A DNA stretch of 64,000 bases, taken from contig NZ_CP076544.1 of assembly GCF_018885305.1 (NCBI RefSeq), positions 310,001 to 374,000 on the forward strand, given 5' to 3'. Below, in pieces: positions 1-9,001 of this stretch. The notes under the pieces are model-generated. The model saw nothing but the letters and a program-made list of their open reading frames with translations, was not told where the DNA came from and did not search any database. The stretch comes from Curtobacterium sp. L6-1 (lineage in GTDB: Bacteria; Actinomycetota; Actinomycetes; Actinomycetales; Microbacteriaceae). Both the position numbers and the translations under genes were made by a program. Within the stretch, counting starts at the first letter, position 1. Each line of letters starts with the position of its first letter.

Positions 1-32
1 CGGTGCCAGCCCGGCACCGGGCCTCCCGTCCG
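1..32. repeat. Intergenic hairpin plus a GCCTCCCGTCCG repeat core at the window edge
   Basis: Bases 1-19 form a perfect 7-bp stem (CGGTGCC / GGCACCG) with a 5-base loop. Bases 21-32 read GCCTCCCGTCCG, the core of an inverted-repeat family that recurs in at least ten other intergenic places here. It lies just after the stop codon of the leftward sugar-binding protein gene, so it may act as a transcription terminator, although there is no T-run. The partner arm, if any, is outside the window. Confidence 0.5.
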
Positions 33-47
33 AAGAGGAGTCGCGAC

Positions 48-1184
48 CTACTTGAGGTCGGCGTCCGTGTAGTACCCGGAGTCGACGAGGACCTTCTCGT
101 AGTTCTCCTTGGTGACGATCGTCGGCTGGAACAGGTAGGTCGGGACGACCTTGGCCTTGTTGTCGTACGTCTTGGTGTCGTTGACCTCGGGCTTCTTGCC
201 CGACAGCAGGTCCTGGGCCATCGACGCGGACTTGTCGGCCAGCTGGCGCGTGTCCTTGTAGATGGTCGAGTACTGCTGGTCGTTGATGATCGACTTGACC
301 GAGGCGGCCTCGGCGTCCTGGCCGGTGATCACCGGGAGCGGGCGGTCGCCCGAACCGTAGCCGGCACCCTGGAGCGCCGAGATGATGCCGATCGAGATGC
401 CGTCGTAGGGCGACAGGACACCGTCGAGCTTGGTGCCGCCGGAGTACGACTTCGCGACGAGGTTCTGCATGCGGGACTTGGCGAGCGCCGGGTCCCACTG
501 CTGCGTGGCGGCCTGCGTGAAGCCGTCCTGGCCGGAGCCGATCTTCAGCGTGCCGTCCTCGAGGTACGGCTTGAGGGTGTCCATCGCGCCGTTGAAGAAG
601 AACGTGGCGTTGTTGTCGTCGGCCGAACCGGCGAAGACCTCGATGTTGAAGGGGCCCTTCTCGTCGGTCTTCTTGCCGTCCGAGTCGAGCAGGCCGAGGC
701 CGGTGAGGAGGGAGGTGGCCTGGTCGACGCCCACCTTGTAGTTGTCGAACGAGACGTAGTAGTCGACGTTCTTGTTGCCGGTGAGCAGGCGGTCGTAGGA
801 GATGACCTTGATGCCGGCCTCGGCCGCTGCGTCGAGCTGGTCGGAGAGCGAACCACCGTCGATGGACGCGACGATGAGGACCTTCGCGCCCTTCGTGATC
901 ATGTTGCTGACCTGCTGGACCTGCTGGGGGATCTTGTTGTCCGCGTACTCGAGGTCGACCTTGTAGCCGGCCTTCTCGAGGCTGCTCTTGACGGCGTCGC
1001 CGTCCTTGATCCAGCGCTCGGAGACCTTGGTCGGCATGGCGACACCGACGAGGGCGCCCTTGTTGCCGTTGCTCTCGTCGCCGCCGTCAGAGCTGGTGGC
1101 ACCGCGGCCGCCAGCGGAGCAGGCGGCCAGGGAGAGGGCGAGACCGAGAGCGGTGACGCTCGCGACGATCCTGCGCTTCTTCAT
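48..1184 (-). CDS. Sugar ABC transporter substrate-binding lipoprotein (ChvE/XylF type)
   Basis: A 378-residue periplasmic-binding-protein-fold lipoprotein that should deliver a pentose or hexose to an ABC importer. The start at 1184 follows AGAGG and gives a signal peptide with basic MKKRR, a hydrophobic stretch and a lipobox SLAAC with the lipidated Cys at residue 22. The mature part matches the ChvE/XylF layout of simple-sugar binding proteins (VGVAMPT near its start, then the [10 protein letters not shown] and GVLSPYDGI segments). Its partner ATPase and permease are not seen and are probably beyond the left edge, since this gene reads out of the window. A LacI-type operator in its promoter is identical to those before araB, so L-arabinose is the likely ligand. 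That ligand is inferred from context; xylose or galactose cannot be excluded. Confidence 0.85.
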   Translation of the reverse strand: MKKRRIVASVTALGLALSLAACSAGGRGATSSDGGDESNGNKGALVGVAMPTKVSERWIKDGDAVKSSLEKAGYKVDLEYADNKIPQQVQQVSNMITKGAKVLIVASIDGGSLSDQLDAAAEAGIKVISYDRLLTGNKNVDYYVSFDNYKVGVDQATSLLTGLGLLDSDGKKTDEKGPFNIEVFAGSADDNNATFFFNGAMDTLKPYLEDGTLKIGSGQDGFTQAATQQWDPALAKSRMQNLVAKSYSGGTKLDGVLSPYDGISIGIISALQGAGYGSGDRPLPVITGQDAEAASVKSIINDQQYSTIYKDTRQLADKSASMAQDLLSGKKPEVNDTKTYDNKAKVVPTYLFQPTIVTKENYEKVLVDSGYYTDADLK

Positions 1185-1268
1185 CGAAGTACCTCTGTTC
1201 CTCTCGCGTCGACGTCGACGCGCTCGGGTGCGGGGCTGCTGTGTCCCGCTGGGGATGTGATGCTCGAA

Positions 1269-1280
1269 GTGAGCGCTCAC
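1269..1280. promoter_or_regulatory. LacI-family operator GTGAGCGCTCAC
   Basis: A perfect 12-bp palindrome with the central CG typical of LacI-family operators. It directly follows the -10 box of the leftward sugar-binding protein promoter, so a bound repressor would block initiation. The same 12 bases occur twice before araB (2472-2483 and 2494-2505), which ties the transporter and catabolic genes to the LacI protein encoded between them. Confidence 0.85.
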
Positions 1281-1309
1281 ATCATGTGCGTTGTGTTCCA
1301 CCGTGTCAA
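1281..1309 (-). promoter_or_regulatory. Promoter of the sugar-binding protein gene
   Basis: On the minus strand there is a consensus -35 TTGACA (1304-1309), a 17-bp spacer (1287-1303) and a -10-like CATGAT (1281-1286), followed at once by the LacI-type palindrome at 1269-1280. The spacing is ideal for a housekeeping sigma factor. Confidence 0.75.
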
Positions 1310-1369
1310 CTCGTCGTGACCGGATCGGGATGTCCCGTCCCCGAACTGGTGTCGCGGTACGGTGACCGG

Positions 1370-2428
1370 ATGACGACGACAGCGGCGCCGAACGGCAGGG
1401 GACGCAAGGCCCCGACGATCTTCGACGTCGCCGAGCGCGCCGGTGTCTCGCACCAGACGGTGTCCCGCGTGATCAACGGTGACCCCACGGTCCGGGACGG
1501 TTTCCGCTCGCGGGTGACCACCGCCATCGGGGAGCTCGGCTACCGACCCCGCGCCGCTGCCCGGGCCCTCGCCGGCGGGCGGAGTCGGGCGCTCGGCCTG
1601 GTCAGTGCCGGCGACGCGCTCTACGGACCGTCGAGCACGGCGATCGGCTTCGAGCGTGCCGCCCGCACCGCCGGGTACCACGTGCTGCTCTCGACGCTGC
1701 CGGACGACCCGCGGCCCGTCGACCTGTCCGAGGCGCTCACGACGCTGCTCGCCCAGGACGTCGCCGCCGTGGTCCTCGTCGCGGCCGACAACCGGGTGCT
1801 CGAGGCGCTGGCGTCCCTGACCCTCCCCGTCGCCGTCCCGGTCGTCGTCGCGAACGCCGTGCAGCGGGACGCGCTGCCGACGGACCTCGTCGTGCCCGGG
1901 ACCGGCGGCGCGACGATCGCCGCCGTCGCGATCGACCAGGCGGCCGGCACCACGCTCGCGCTGCAGCACCTCATCGACCAGGGACACCGCCGCATCGTGC
2001 ACATCACGGGGCCGGCGGTGTCGCAGGAGGCCGAGGTCCGCCGGTCGACCTACGAACGCACGATGCGCTCGCTCGGCCTGACGCCCGTCGTGTTCCAGGG
2101 GGACTGGACCCCGGCGAGCGGCTTCGCGGCCGGTCGGGCGATGGACACGGCCGCCGTCGACGCGGTCTTCGCCGGGAACGACCAGATGGCGCTCGGCGTC
2201 CTGCACGCCTTCGCCGAGGAGGGGCTGCGCGTCCCGGACGACATCGCGGTCGTCGGCTTCGACGACCTGCCGGAGGCGGCGCACTTCACCCCGCCGCTGA
2301 CCACCGTGCGGCAGGACTTCCAGGCGATGGGGGAGCGGGTGCTGGCGTCGGCTCGGGCGCTGCTCGAGGGCGGCCAGCACGACGACGCGCTGCTGCAACC
2401 GGAGCTGGTGGTCCGCCGCTCGGCCTGA
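1370..2428 (+). CDS. LacI-family transcriptional repressor, probable arabinose regulator
   Basis: A 352-residue LacI/GalR-family regulator. The N-terminal helix-turn-helix (residues about 15-35, [18 protein letters not shown]) is followed by the hinge region with AARALAGG and then a periplasmic-binding-like effector domain to the C terminus. The ATG at 1370 is preferred because a TACGGT -10 box lies six bases upstream, the leaderless arrangement common in this window, and because it places the HTH close to the N terminus. Its neighbours (sugar-binding protein, araBDA) and three identical LacI-type palindromes in their promoters make it the likely repressor of the whole locus, released by arabinose or a derivative. 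The effector is inferred. Confidence 0.9.
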   Translation: MTTTAAPNGRGRKAPTIFDVAERAGVSHQTVSRVINGDPTVRDGFRSRVTTAIGELGYRPRAAARALAGGRSRALGLVSAGDALYGPSSTAIGFERAARTAGYHVLLSTLPDDPRPVDLSEALTTLLAQDVAAVVLVAADNRVLEALASLTLPVAVPVVVANAVQRDALPTDLVVPGTGGATIAAVAIDQAAGTTLALQHLIDQGHRRIVHITGPAVSQEAEVRRSTYERTMRSLGLTPVVFQGDWTPASGFAAGRAMDTAAVDAVFAGNDQMALGVLHAFAEEGLRVPDDIAVVGFDDLPEAAHFTPPLTTVRQDFQAMGERVLASARALLEGGQHDDALLQPELVVRRSA

Positions 2429-2463
2429 CGCCCTGCGTCGCGGCACGACACGGTCGGTACGAG

Positions 2464-2505
2464 TTGTCCGGGTGAGCGCTCACGCGCTACGGTGTGAGCG
2501 CTCAC
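2464..2505 (+). promoter_or_regulatory. araB promoter with two LacI operators
   Basis: A -35-like TTGTCC (2464-2469) and a -10 TACGGT (2488-2493) are separated by 18 bp. One GTGAGCGCTCAC palindrome (2472-2483) lies inside the spacer and a second (2494-2505) begins immediately after the -10 box. Their centres are 22 bp apart, about two helix turns, so two dimers would bind the same DNA face. This is a tight repression design for the araBDA operon. Confidence 0.85.
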
Positions 2506-2531
2506 TCGACGGCGAGAGCAGGAGGCCCACC

Positions 2532-4163
2532 ATGAGCGACGACCGGACCCGCGAGATCGCGGACGGCCGCACGACCCTCGGCATCGAACTCGGTTCGACC
2601 CGCATCAAGGCGTGTCTGGTGGGTGAGGACCTCACGGTCATCGCCTCCGGCTCGCACGAGTGGGAGAACGAGTTCGTCGACGGCCGCTGGACCTACCCCC
2701 TGGCCGCCGTCGAGACCGGTGTCCGCGCGGCCTACGCCGCCCTCGTCGCCGACCTGGAGGCCCACAACGGCTCCGCCCCGACGACGTTCCGCGCCGTCGG
2801 CGTCTCGGCCATGATGCACGGCTACCTGCCCTTCGACGACGCCGGGGACCTGCTCGTACCGTTCCGGACCTGGCGGAACACGTCGACCGGCCCGGCCGCC
2901 GCCGCCCTCAGCGACGCCCTCGGCTTCAACATCCCGCTCCGCTGGTCGGTCGCGCACCTGTACCAGGCCGTCCTCGACGACGAGCAGCACGTCGCGCACA
3001 CCTCGGGCATCACGACGCTCGCCGGCTACGTGCACCGTCGCCTCACCGGGCAGGACGTCCTGGGGGTGGGCGACGCGTCGGGCATGTTCCCGATCGACCC
3101 CGCCACCGGCGACTACGACGCGACGATGCTCGCGACCGCGCAGGACCTGATCGGCGTCCCCGACCTCCGCGCACTCCTGCCCGAGGTGCGCGTCGCCGGT
3201 CAGGACGCCGGCTCGCTGACGCCCGAGGGTGCCGCCTGGCTCGACCCGAGCGGCACGCTCCTGCCCGGGGCGCCGCTGTGCCCGCCCGAGGGCGACGCCG
3301 GCACCGGTATGGTCGCCACGAACGCGGTCGCCCAGCGCACCGGCAACGTCAGCGTCGGCACGAGCATCTTCGCGATGGTCGTCCTCGAGCGCCCCCTCGG
3401 CACCCCGCACGAGGAACTCGACGTGGTCACCACCCCCGCCGGGGACGCCGTCGCGATGGTGCACTGCAACAACGGCGCGAGCGAGATCGGCAGCTGGGCC
3501 CGTGTGTTCGGACGCTTCGCCGACGCCGCGGGCGCCCCGGTCGACGCCGACACGGTGTTCCGCACGCTCCTCGACGAGGCCGCCGACGCGGACCCCGACG
3601 CCGGCGGACTCATCGCCGTCAATTACCTGGCCGGCGAACCCGTCACCGGCGTCGAGGACGGCCGCCCGCTGCTCCTCCGTGCACCCGACGCCCGCTTCAC
3701 CCTGGGCAACCTGGTCCGCGCCGAGCTCATGGGGGCGTTCGCGACGCTCGCGATCGGCATGGACGTCCTGCACGGCGAGGGCGTCGCCGTCGACCGGATG
3801 ACCGCGCACGGCGGACTCTTCCGGACGCCCGGGCTGCCGCAGCGCCAGCTCGCCGCCGCCCTCCGCGTGCCCGTCGCCCTCGAGGCCACCGCGAGCGAGG
3901 GCGGAGCGTGGGGCATCGCCGTCCTCGCCGCCTACCTCGAGCACGCCGCGGACAGCTCGCTCGCCGAGTACCTCGACCAGACCGTGTTCGGCGCCGCCGC
4001 GACGAACGTCGTCGAGCCCGACCGGCGTGACGTCGACGGCTTCGCGGCGTACCTCGACCGCTTCCGCGCCGCTCTGCCGATCCAGGCGCTCGCCGCCGCG
4101 GTGCCCACCGCCACCACCACCGCCACCACCGACACCGAGCAGGAACAGGACGTGACCCGATGA
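2532..4163 (+). CDS. araB: FGGY-family carbohydrate kinase, probable L-ribulokinase
   Basis: A 543-residue kinase expected to phosphorylate L-ribulose to L-ribulose 5-phosphate in the cytoplasm. The N-terminal FGGY domain begins with the phosphate-binding GIELGSTRIKA segment (residues about 17-27), and the C-terminal domain carries the NVSVGTSIFAMV and MTAHGGLFRTPG nucleotide-site segments. The start at 2532 has a good AGGAGG Shine-Dalgarno sequence. It is the first gene of a tightly overlapped trio with araD (ATGA overlap) and araA, which is the main reason for calling it ribulokinase; by sequence alone it looks nearer to the xylulokinase-like branch of FGGY kinases than to classical AraB. 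Repression by the upstream LacI protein is likely. Confidence 0.85.
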   Translation: MSDDRTREIADGRTTLGIELGSTRIKACLVGEDLTVIASGSHEWENEFVDGRWTYPLAAVETGVRAAYAALVADLEAHNGSAPTTFRAVGVSAMMHGYLPFDDAGDLLVPFRTWRNTSTGPAAAALSDALGFNIPLRWSVAHLYQAVLDDEQHVAHTSGITTLAGYVHRRLTGQDVLGVGDASGMFPIDPATGDYDATMLATAQDLIGVPDLRALLPEVRVAGQDAGSLTPEGAAWLDPSGTLLPGAPLCPPEGDAGTGMVATNAVAQRTGNVSVGTSIFAMVVLERPLGTPHEELDVVTTPAGDAVAMVHCNNGASEIGSWARVFGRFADAAGAPVDADTVFRTLLDEAADADPDAGGLIAVNYLAGEPVTGVEDGRPLLLRAPDARFTLGNLVRAELMGAFATLAIGMDVLHGEGVAVDRMTAHGGLFRTPGLPQRQLAAALRVPVALEATASEGGAWGIAVLAAYLEHAADSSLAEYLDQTVFGAAATNVVEPDRRDVDGFAAYLDRFRAALPIQALAAAVPTATTTATTDTEQEQDVTR

Positions 4164-4861
4164 CCGACACCGCCACCCAGGAGGCCGTCGCCGCGGCCCG
4201 TGAACGCGTGGCCCGGCTGCACGGCGAACTCGTCCGCTACGGTCTGGTCATCTGGACCGGCGGCAACGTCTCCGAGCGCGTCCCCGGCACCGACCTCTTC
4301 GTCATCAAGCCGAGCGGCGTCTCGAGCGACGACCTGACGCCCGGCAACCAGGTCGTCTGCACCCTCGACGGCGTGCCGGCCGAGGGGTGGGGCAACGCCC
4401 ACGGCCCGTCGAGCGACACCGCCGCCCACGCATACGTGTACCGGAACATGCCCGAGGTGAACGGCGTCGTGCACACCCACTCGACGTACGCCACCGCGTG
4501 GGCCGCCCGCGCCGAGGAGATCCCGTGCGTGATCACCGCGATGGCGGACGAGTTCGGTGGCCCGATCCCGGTCGGCCCGTTCGCGGTCATCGGTGACGAC
4601 ACCATCGGCCGCGGCATCGTCGAGACGCTGTCGGGACACCGCTCCCGTGCCGTCCTCATGCAGAACCACGGCGTCTTCACGATCGGCAAGGACGCGAAGG
4701 ACGCTGTGAAGGCCGCCGTGATGTGCGAGGACGTCGCGCGCACGGTGCACATCGCGAAGCAGGGCGGCGAGCTCGTGCCGATCGCCCAGGAGAACATCGA
4801 CCGGTTGTTCGACCGGTACCAGAACGTCTACGGACAGAACCCCGAAGGAGCCATGCGATGA
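4160..4861 (+). CDS. araD: L-ribulose-5-phosphate 4-epimerase
   Basis: A 233-residue class II aldolase/epimerase that converts L-ribulose 5-phosphate to D-xylulose 5-phosphate for the pentose phosphate pathway. The family hallmarks are present: phosphate-binding GGNVSER (residues about 34-40), the metal-binding pair His105 and His107 in [12 protein letters not shown], and a third metal His170 in QNHGVF. Its length agrees with AraD proteins (about 230 residues). The ATG overlaps the araB stop (ATGA), and its own stop overlaps the araA start in the same way, so the three are translationally coupled. Confidence 0.93.
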   Translation: MTDTATQEAVAAARERVARLHGELVRYGLVIWTGGNVSERVPGTDLFVIKPSGVSSDDLTPGNQVVCTLDGVPAEGWGNAHGPSSDTAAHAYVYRNMPEVNGVVHTHSTYATAWAARAEEIPCVITAMADEFGGPIPVGPFAVIGDDTIGRGIVETLSGHRSRAVLMQNHGVFTIGKDAKDAVKAAVMCEDVARTVHIAKQGGELVPIAQENIDRLFDRYQNVYGQNPEGAMR

Positions 4862-6384
4862 CGCAGGACATCGACCCCCAGGCCACGCTCGACGGCTACG
4901 AAGTGTGGTTCCTCACCGGCTCGCAGGGCCTGTACGGCGAGGAGACCCTCCGCCAGGTCGAGGAGCAGAGCCGCGCGGTGCACGCCGAGCTGGCGCCGCA
5001 CGTCCCGGTGAAGCTCGTCTGGAAGCCCGTCCTGAAGGACGCCGACGGCATCCGCCGCGCCCTGATCGAGGCCAGCGCGGACGACAGGGTCATCGGCGTC
5101 ACCACCTGGATGCACACGTTCAGCCCGGCGAAGATGTGGATCGGCGGCCTGAACGCGCTGACCAAGCCGCTGCTGCACCTGCACACGCAGGCGAACGTCG
5201 CGCTGCCGTGGGCGGACATCGACTTCGACTTCATGAACCTCAACCAGGCCGCGCACGGCGACCGGGAGTTCGGCTACGCCCTGGCCCGCATGGGCGTCCG
5301 GCACGCCACCGCCGTCGGCCACGTCTCCGACCCGCGCGTCCAGCAGCGCGTGTCCGACTGGACCCGTGCGGCCGCCGGTGCCGCCGCGATCCGCGAGCTC
5401 AAGCTCACGCGCTTCGGTGACAACATGCGCTACGTCGCGGTCACCGAGGGCGACAAGACCGAGGCCGAGATCGAGCTCGGCGTGCAGGTCAACACCTGGG
5501 CCGTCAACGACCTCGTCGCGGCCGTCGAGACCGCGACCGCCGACACCGCCGCCGTCGACGCGCTCGTCGCGCAGTACGACGCGGCCTACGACCTCGTTCC
5601 GGAGCTGCAGGACGGCGGCGAGCGTCGCCAGTCCCTCCGTGACGGTGCCGCGATCGAACTCGGCCTCCGCGCGCTCCTGGCGGAGAACGGCTCCGCCGCG
5701 TTCACCACGAACTTCGAGGACCTCGGCACGCTCAAGCAGCTGCCCGGCCTCGCCGTCCAGCGGCTCATGGCCGACGGCTACGGATTCGGTGCCGAGGGCG
5801 ACTGGAAGACCGCCGTCCTCGTCCGCGCGATGAACGTCGCCGGCGCCGGCCTGCCCGGTGGCGCCTCGCTCATGGAGGACTACACGTACGACCTCACGCC
5901 CGGAGCGGAGAAGATCCTCGGCGCGCACATGCTCGAGGTCTCGCCGACCCTGACGTCGTCCACCCCGACGCTCGAGATCCACCCGCTCGGCATCGGCGGC
6001 AAGGACGACCCGGTGCGCCTGGTCTTCACCGCCGACGCCGGACCCGCCGTCGTCGCCGCGCTGTCCGACACCCGCGACGGCTTCCGCCTCACCGCGAACG
6101 TCGTCGAGGTCGTCGAGCCCACCGATGCGCTGCCGAACCTGCCCGTCGGCCGTGCCGTCTGGGAGCCGCAGCCGTCGTTCCCCGTGTCCGCCGAGGCCTG
6201 GCTCACCGCCGGTGCCGCGCACCACACGGTCATGACGACTGCCGTCGGCATCCAGGTGGTCGAGGACCTCGCCACCATGATCGGCACCGAGTTCCTGGTC
6301 ATCGACGAGCACACCACGCTGCGCGGCTTCCGCGACGAGGTCCGCACGCAGCAGACCTGGCACCGGCTCGACCGCGGCTTCTGA
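4858..6384 (+). CDS. araA: L-arabinose isomerase
   Basis: A 508-residue isomerase converting L-arabinose to L-ribulose, the first step of the pathway. It shows the AraA signatures [13 protein letters not shown] near the N terminus, [14 protein letters not shown], the active-site Glu segment FTTNFEDLG, a second segment HMLEVSPTL and a C-terminal AHHTVMT. Its length is normal for the family (about 500 residues). The start at 4858 overlaps the araD stop and has GAAGGAG just upstream. The gene order B-D-A means the kinase is made first and the isomerase last in the operon. Confidence 0.96.
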   Translation: MTQDIDPQATLDGYEVWFLTGSQGLYGEETLRQVEEQSRAVHAELAPHVPVKLVWKPVLKDADGIRRALIEASADDRVIGVTTWMHTFSPAKMWIGGLNALTKPLLHLHTQANVALPWADIDFDFMNLNQAAHGDREFGYALARMGVRHATAVGHVSDPRVQQRVSDWTRAAAGAAAIRELKLTRFGDNMRYVAVTEGDKTEAEIELGVQVNTWAVNDLVAAVETATADTAAVDALVAQYDAAYDLVPELQDGGERRQSLRDGAAIELGLRALLAENGSAAFTTNFEDLGTLKQLPGLAVQRLMADGYGFGAEGDWKTAVLVRAMNVAGAGLPGGASLMEDYTYDLTPGAEKILGAHMLEVSPTLTSSTPTLEIHPLGIGGKDDPVRLVFTADAGPAVVAALSDTRDGFRLTANVVEVVEPTDALPNLPVGRAVWEPQPSFPVSAEAWLTAGAAHHTVMTTAVGIQVVEDLATMIGTEFLVIDEHTTLRGFRDEVRTQQTWHRLDRGF

Positions 6385-6404
6385 GACAGGTCGGGAGGCC
6401 TAGC

Positions 6405-7691
6405 ATGAGCGACGTGATCGACGACGACACCACCACCGCAGCCCACACCCGCACAAACTGGGCGGGGAACGTCACCTACTCGGCGAGCCACCTGGCGGAA
6501 CCGAGGAGCGTGGCGGACCTCCAGCGGCTGGTCGCCTCGACCCCGCGCCTCACGGCGCTCGGGTCGCGGCACTCGTTCAACACGATCGCCGACACCGACG
6601 CGGTGCAGGTGACGCTCACGGGCCTCCCGCCCGAGCTCGACGTGGACGGTGACCGGCGCGTGGCGCGCGTGGCCGCCGGGCTCACCCACGCACAGGTCGC
6701 CGCCGGCCTGGAGGCCCGTGGCTGGGCCCTCGCGAACCTCGCCTCCCTGCCGCACATCTCCGTCGCCGGCGCCGTCGCGACCGGCACGCACGGGTCCGGG
6801 GTCGGCAACGCCTCGCTCGCCCAGTCGGTCGTCGGGCTCGAGATCGTCCGGGCCTCCGGCGAGCTCGAGGTCGTCGGCGCCGACGACCCGCGGCTCGACG
6901 CGCACCGCGTCGCCCTCGGCGCCCTCGGCGTCGTCGTGGCGGTGCACCTCGCCGTCGAACCGACCTACCGCGTCGCGCAGACCGTGCACACCGGACTCGG
7001 CTGGGACGTCGTCGACGCGCAGTTCGAGCAGGTCATGTCCGCCGGGTACAGCGTCAGCATGTTCACCGGCTACACCGACGACGGCATCCGCCAGGTCTGG
7101 ACGAAGCGCCGCGAGGACCGGGACGACCCGGTCGTCGACCTGACCGCCCTCGGCGCGGTCGCCGGGCTCGAGCCGATCCACCCGGTCCCGGGCAGCGAGA
7201 CCGCCGGCGTCACCGAGCAGGGCGGCGTGCCCGGACCCTGGCACGAGCGACTGCCGCACTTCCGGTCGTCGTTCACGCCCTCGGCCGGTGCGGAGATCCA
7301 GGCGGAGTACCTCATCGCCGCCGAGGACGCCGTGCCCGCGATCCAGGCACTCCGACGCATCGGTACGGCCATCGCACCGGTCCTGTACGTCTCCGAGATC
7401 CGACGCATCGCGGCCGACGACGCCTGGCTCGCGCCGAGCTCCGAGCGGGACTCCGTGGCGTTCCACTTCACGTTCCGGCGGCAGGCCGAGGACGTGGCCG
7501 TCGCGCTGCCCCTCATCGAGAACGCCCTCGCGCCCTTCGGACCGCGGCCGCACTGGGGCAAGGTCACCGCGGCGAGCCCGGAGCAGCTGCACCAGGTGTA
7601 CCCGCAGCTCGGGGCCTTCGCGGCACTGGCGCGGGACCTCGACCCGGAGGGGCGCTTCCGCAACCCGTTCCTGGAGCGCGTGCTCGCCTGA
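6405..7691 (+). CDS. FAD-dependent alditol (xylitol) oxidase-like protein
   Basis: A 428-residue vanillyl-alcohol-oxidase-superfamily flavoprotein of the aldonolactone/alditol oxidase group. The FAD-binding N-terminal half contains GSRHSFN, in which His56 corresponds to the histidine that carries covalent FAD in Streptomyces AldO, followed by SLPHISVAGAVATGTHGSG. The C-terminal substrate domain ends in GRFRNPFLERV, as in AldO. Such enzymes oxidise xylitol, sorbitol or related alditols at C1 with O2. It begins 20 bases after araA with its own GGGAGG, so it is probably in the arabinose operon. An aldonolactone oxidase is the main alternative. Confidence 0.8.
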   Translation: MSDVIDDDTTTAAHTRTNWAGNVTYSASHLAEPRSVADLQRLVASTPRLTALGSRHSFNTIADTDAVQVTLTGLPPELDVDGDRRVARVAAGLTHAQVAAGLEARGWALANLASLPHISVAGAVATGTHGSGVGNASLAQSVVGLEIVRASGELEVVGADDPRLDAHRVALGALGVVVAVHLAVEPTYRVAQTVHTGLGWDVVDAQFEQVMSAGYSVSMFTGYTDDGIRQVWTKRREDRDDPVVDLTALGAVAGLEPIHPVPGSETAGVTEQGGVPGPWHERLPHFRSSFTPSAGAEIQAEYLIAAEDAVPAIQALRRIGTAIAPVLYVSEIRRIAADDAWLAPSSERDSVAFHFTFRRQAEDVAVALPLIENALAPFGPRPHWGKVTAASPEQLHQVYPQLGAFAALARDLDPEGRFRNPFLERVLA

Positions 7692-7830
7692 CGGGCGCGC
7701 CACGGGCCTCCCGAACGGAGCGCGCGGTGGGCGGCGGCGACCTGTGTTCACAGGGGATGCCGGGGGACCGCACTGCTCCTCCACCGGGGCAGCGCCGGCG
7801 CTGCACATGTGAGGACGCAAAGGTTCATGC

Positions 7831-8703
7831 ATGGCGAACCTGAACCGCATCCTCGGCATGGCCTCGAAGGTCATCGACAAGCAGCTCCAGAAGCGCTCCG
7901 GCCAGCAGCCCGGTGGGCAGCACGGCGGCGTGCAGCAGTACCGGCAGTCGGGGCACTCCGGTGCGACCGACTGGCGCGGGCTGGTGCGGACGGCGGCGGA
8001 CCGGCTGACCGGTGACGCCCGCGGCGGTCAGGCGGACCCCGGTGTGCAGCCGCGCGGCCAGCAGTACGGTCAGCAGCCGGGTCAGCAGCCGGGCCCGCAG
8101 CCGTCCGGCCAGGCGCAGCACCCCGGCCGACGGAGCGGTACGCCGTCGAGCGAGGCCGACCGCGTCGCGATCGCCAAGTACGACTACCTGCTGAAGACCG
8201 CGGACCCCGAGCGGCTCGAGCAGGCGCACCACGACGCCTTCGCGCGGCTGACCCCCGAGCAGCGGCAGCAGGTCCTGCAGCGACTCAACGCCGAGGTCCC
8301 GCAGCACGACCGCTCGACCGACGCCTCACCGGCGGGACTGGCGCGGGCGGCGACCCGCGGTGAGACGAGCCGACCCGGGACGATGCGCAAGGTGCTCGGT
8401 GGTGCGGCGCTCGGCGGTGGCGCGCTCGCGGTCGGTGGCCTCGCGGTCGCGGTCGCCGGTGGAGCAGTGCTCAGCGCAGCCGCCGGACCGGTACTCGCGC
8501 AGGCGGCCGACCTCGGCGTCGACTTCGAGGGGGTGGCGTCCGGCCTCGGCGAGACCGTCACCGGTGGGCTGGGCGACCTCGGCGGCGGCGTCGAGGGCAT
8601 CGCGGCCCAGGGTGAGCAGGCGCTCGGCGGGCTCGGCGAGCAGGTCGGGTCCCTCGGCGAGGGGTTCCAGTGGCCGGGCATCGGGGACTTCTTCGACCGC
8701 TGA
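7831..8703 (+). CDS. Unknown protein with Gln/Gly-rich linker and glycine-rich C terminus
   Basis: A 290-residue protein I cannot assign to a function. It begins with a short basic helix (MANLNRILGMASKVIDKQL) and has a low-complexity Q/G/P linker (residues about 25-105). A conserved-looking central block follows (VAIAKYDYLLKTADPERL and RLTPEQRQQVLQRL). After it comes a hydrophobic Gly/Ala-rich segment (about 190-225) that could be membrane-embedded, and the tail is Gly-rich. The ATG at 7831 lies within ATGCATGG, so a start two codons away in another frame is excluded by the coding pattern. The gene stands alone, with no operon partner in the same direction close by. Confidence 0.65.
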   Translation: MANLNRILGMASKVIDKQLQKRSGQQPGGQHGGVQQYRQSGHSGATDWRGLVRTAADRLTGDARGGQADPGVQPRGQQYGQQPGQQPGPQPSGQAQHPGRRSGTPSSEADRVAIAKYDYLLKTADPERLEQAHHDAFARLTPEQRQQVLQRLNAEVPQHDRSTDASPAGLARAATRGETSRPGTMRKVLGGAALGGGALAVGGLAVAVAGGAVLSAAAGPVLAQAADLGVDFEGVASGLGETVTGGLGDLGGGVEGIAAQGEQALGGLGEQVGSLGEGFQWPGIGDFFDR

Positions 8704-8742
8704 CGCACCGCTGACGCACCGCTGACGCACAGCTGATGCATC
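8699..8742 (+). repeat. Four 11-bp tandem repeats (GCTGACGCACC) over a stop codon
   Basis: Four head-to-tail 11-bp units (8699-8709, 8710-8720, 8721-8731, 8732-8742), the first two identical and the others with one and three changes. The first unit contains the stop codon of the preceding gene, so the array begins in coding sequence. The rest of the gap to 9001 shows a small palindrome at 8907-8922 (TCCCGC ATGC GCGGGA) and a possible -35 TTGCAA at 8884, but no gene. Confidence 0.7.
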
Positions 8743-9001
8743 CCCGACGGGCTGCCGGCAGGTGGCCGACCGGCCGGTGGTGGTCGGGATGACGACGGGC
8801 GGCTGGTGCTGCCGACGTCGCCCGCCCTCGGGCGGTGGGCAGAACGCGACCGGCGTTCGGGAATGGCGGGGGACGCCGACGACTTGCAATGTTTCGTCGT
8901 GCGTCGTCCCGCATGCGCGGGATTCGGAACGGGTCCGAGCGCGGTGTCAGGATGGACGCCGCCCACCCGGCACACCCCCCTGAACGAGGAGATCCGTCGT
9001 C

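Noticed and set aside
3..1319. A 438-codon plus-strand open frame over the sugar-binding protein gene
   Set aside because: It is antisense to a gene with a clear lipobox and family match and has no features of its own.
2502..3944. A 480-codon minus-strand frame across araB
   Set aside because: It is an antisense shadow; araB has strong domain motifs and a ribosome binding site.
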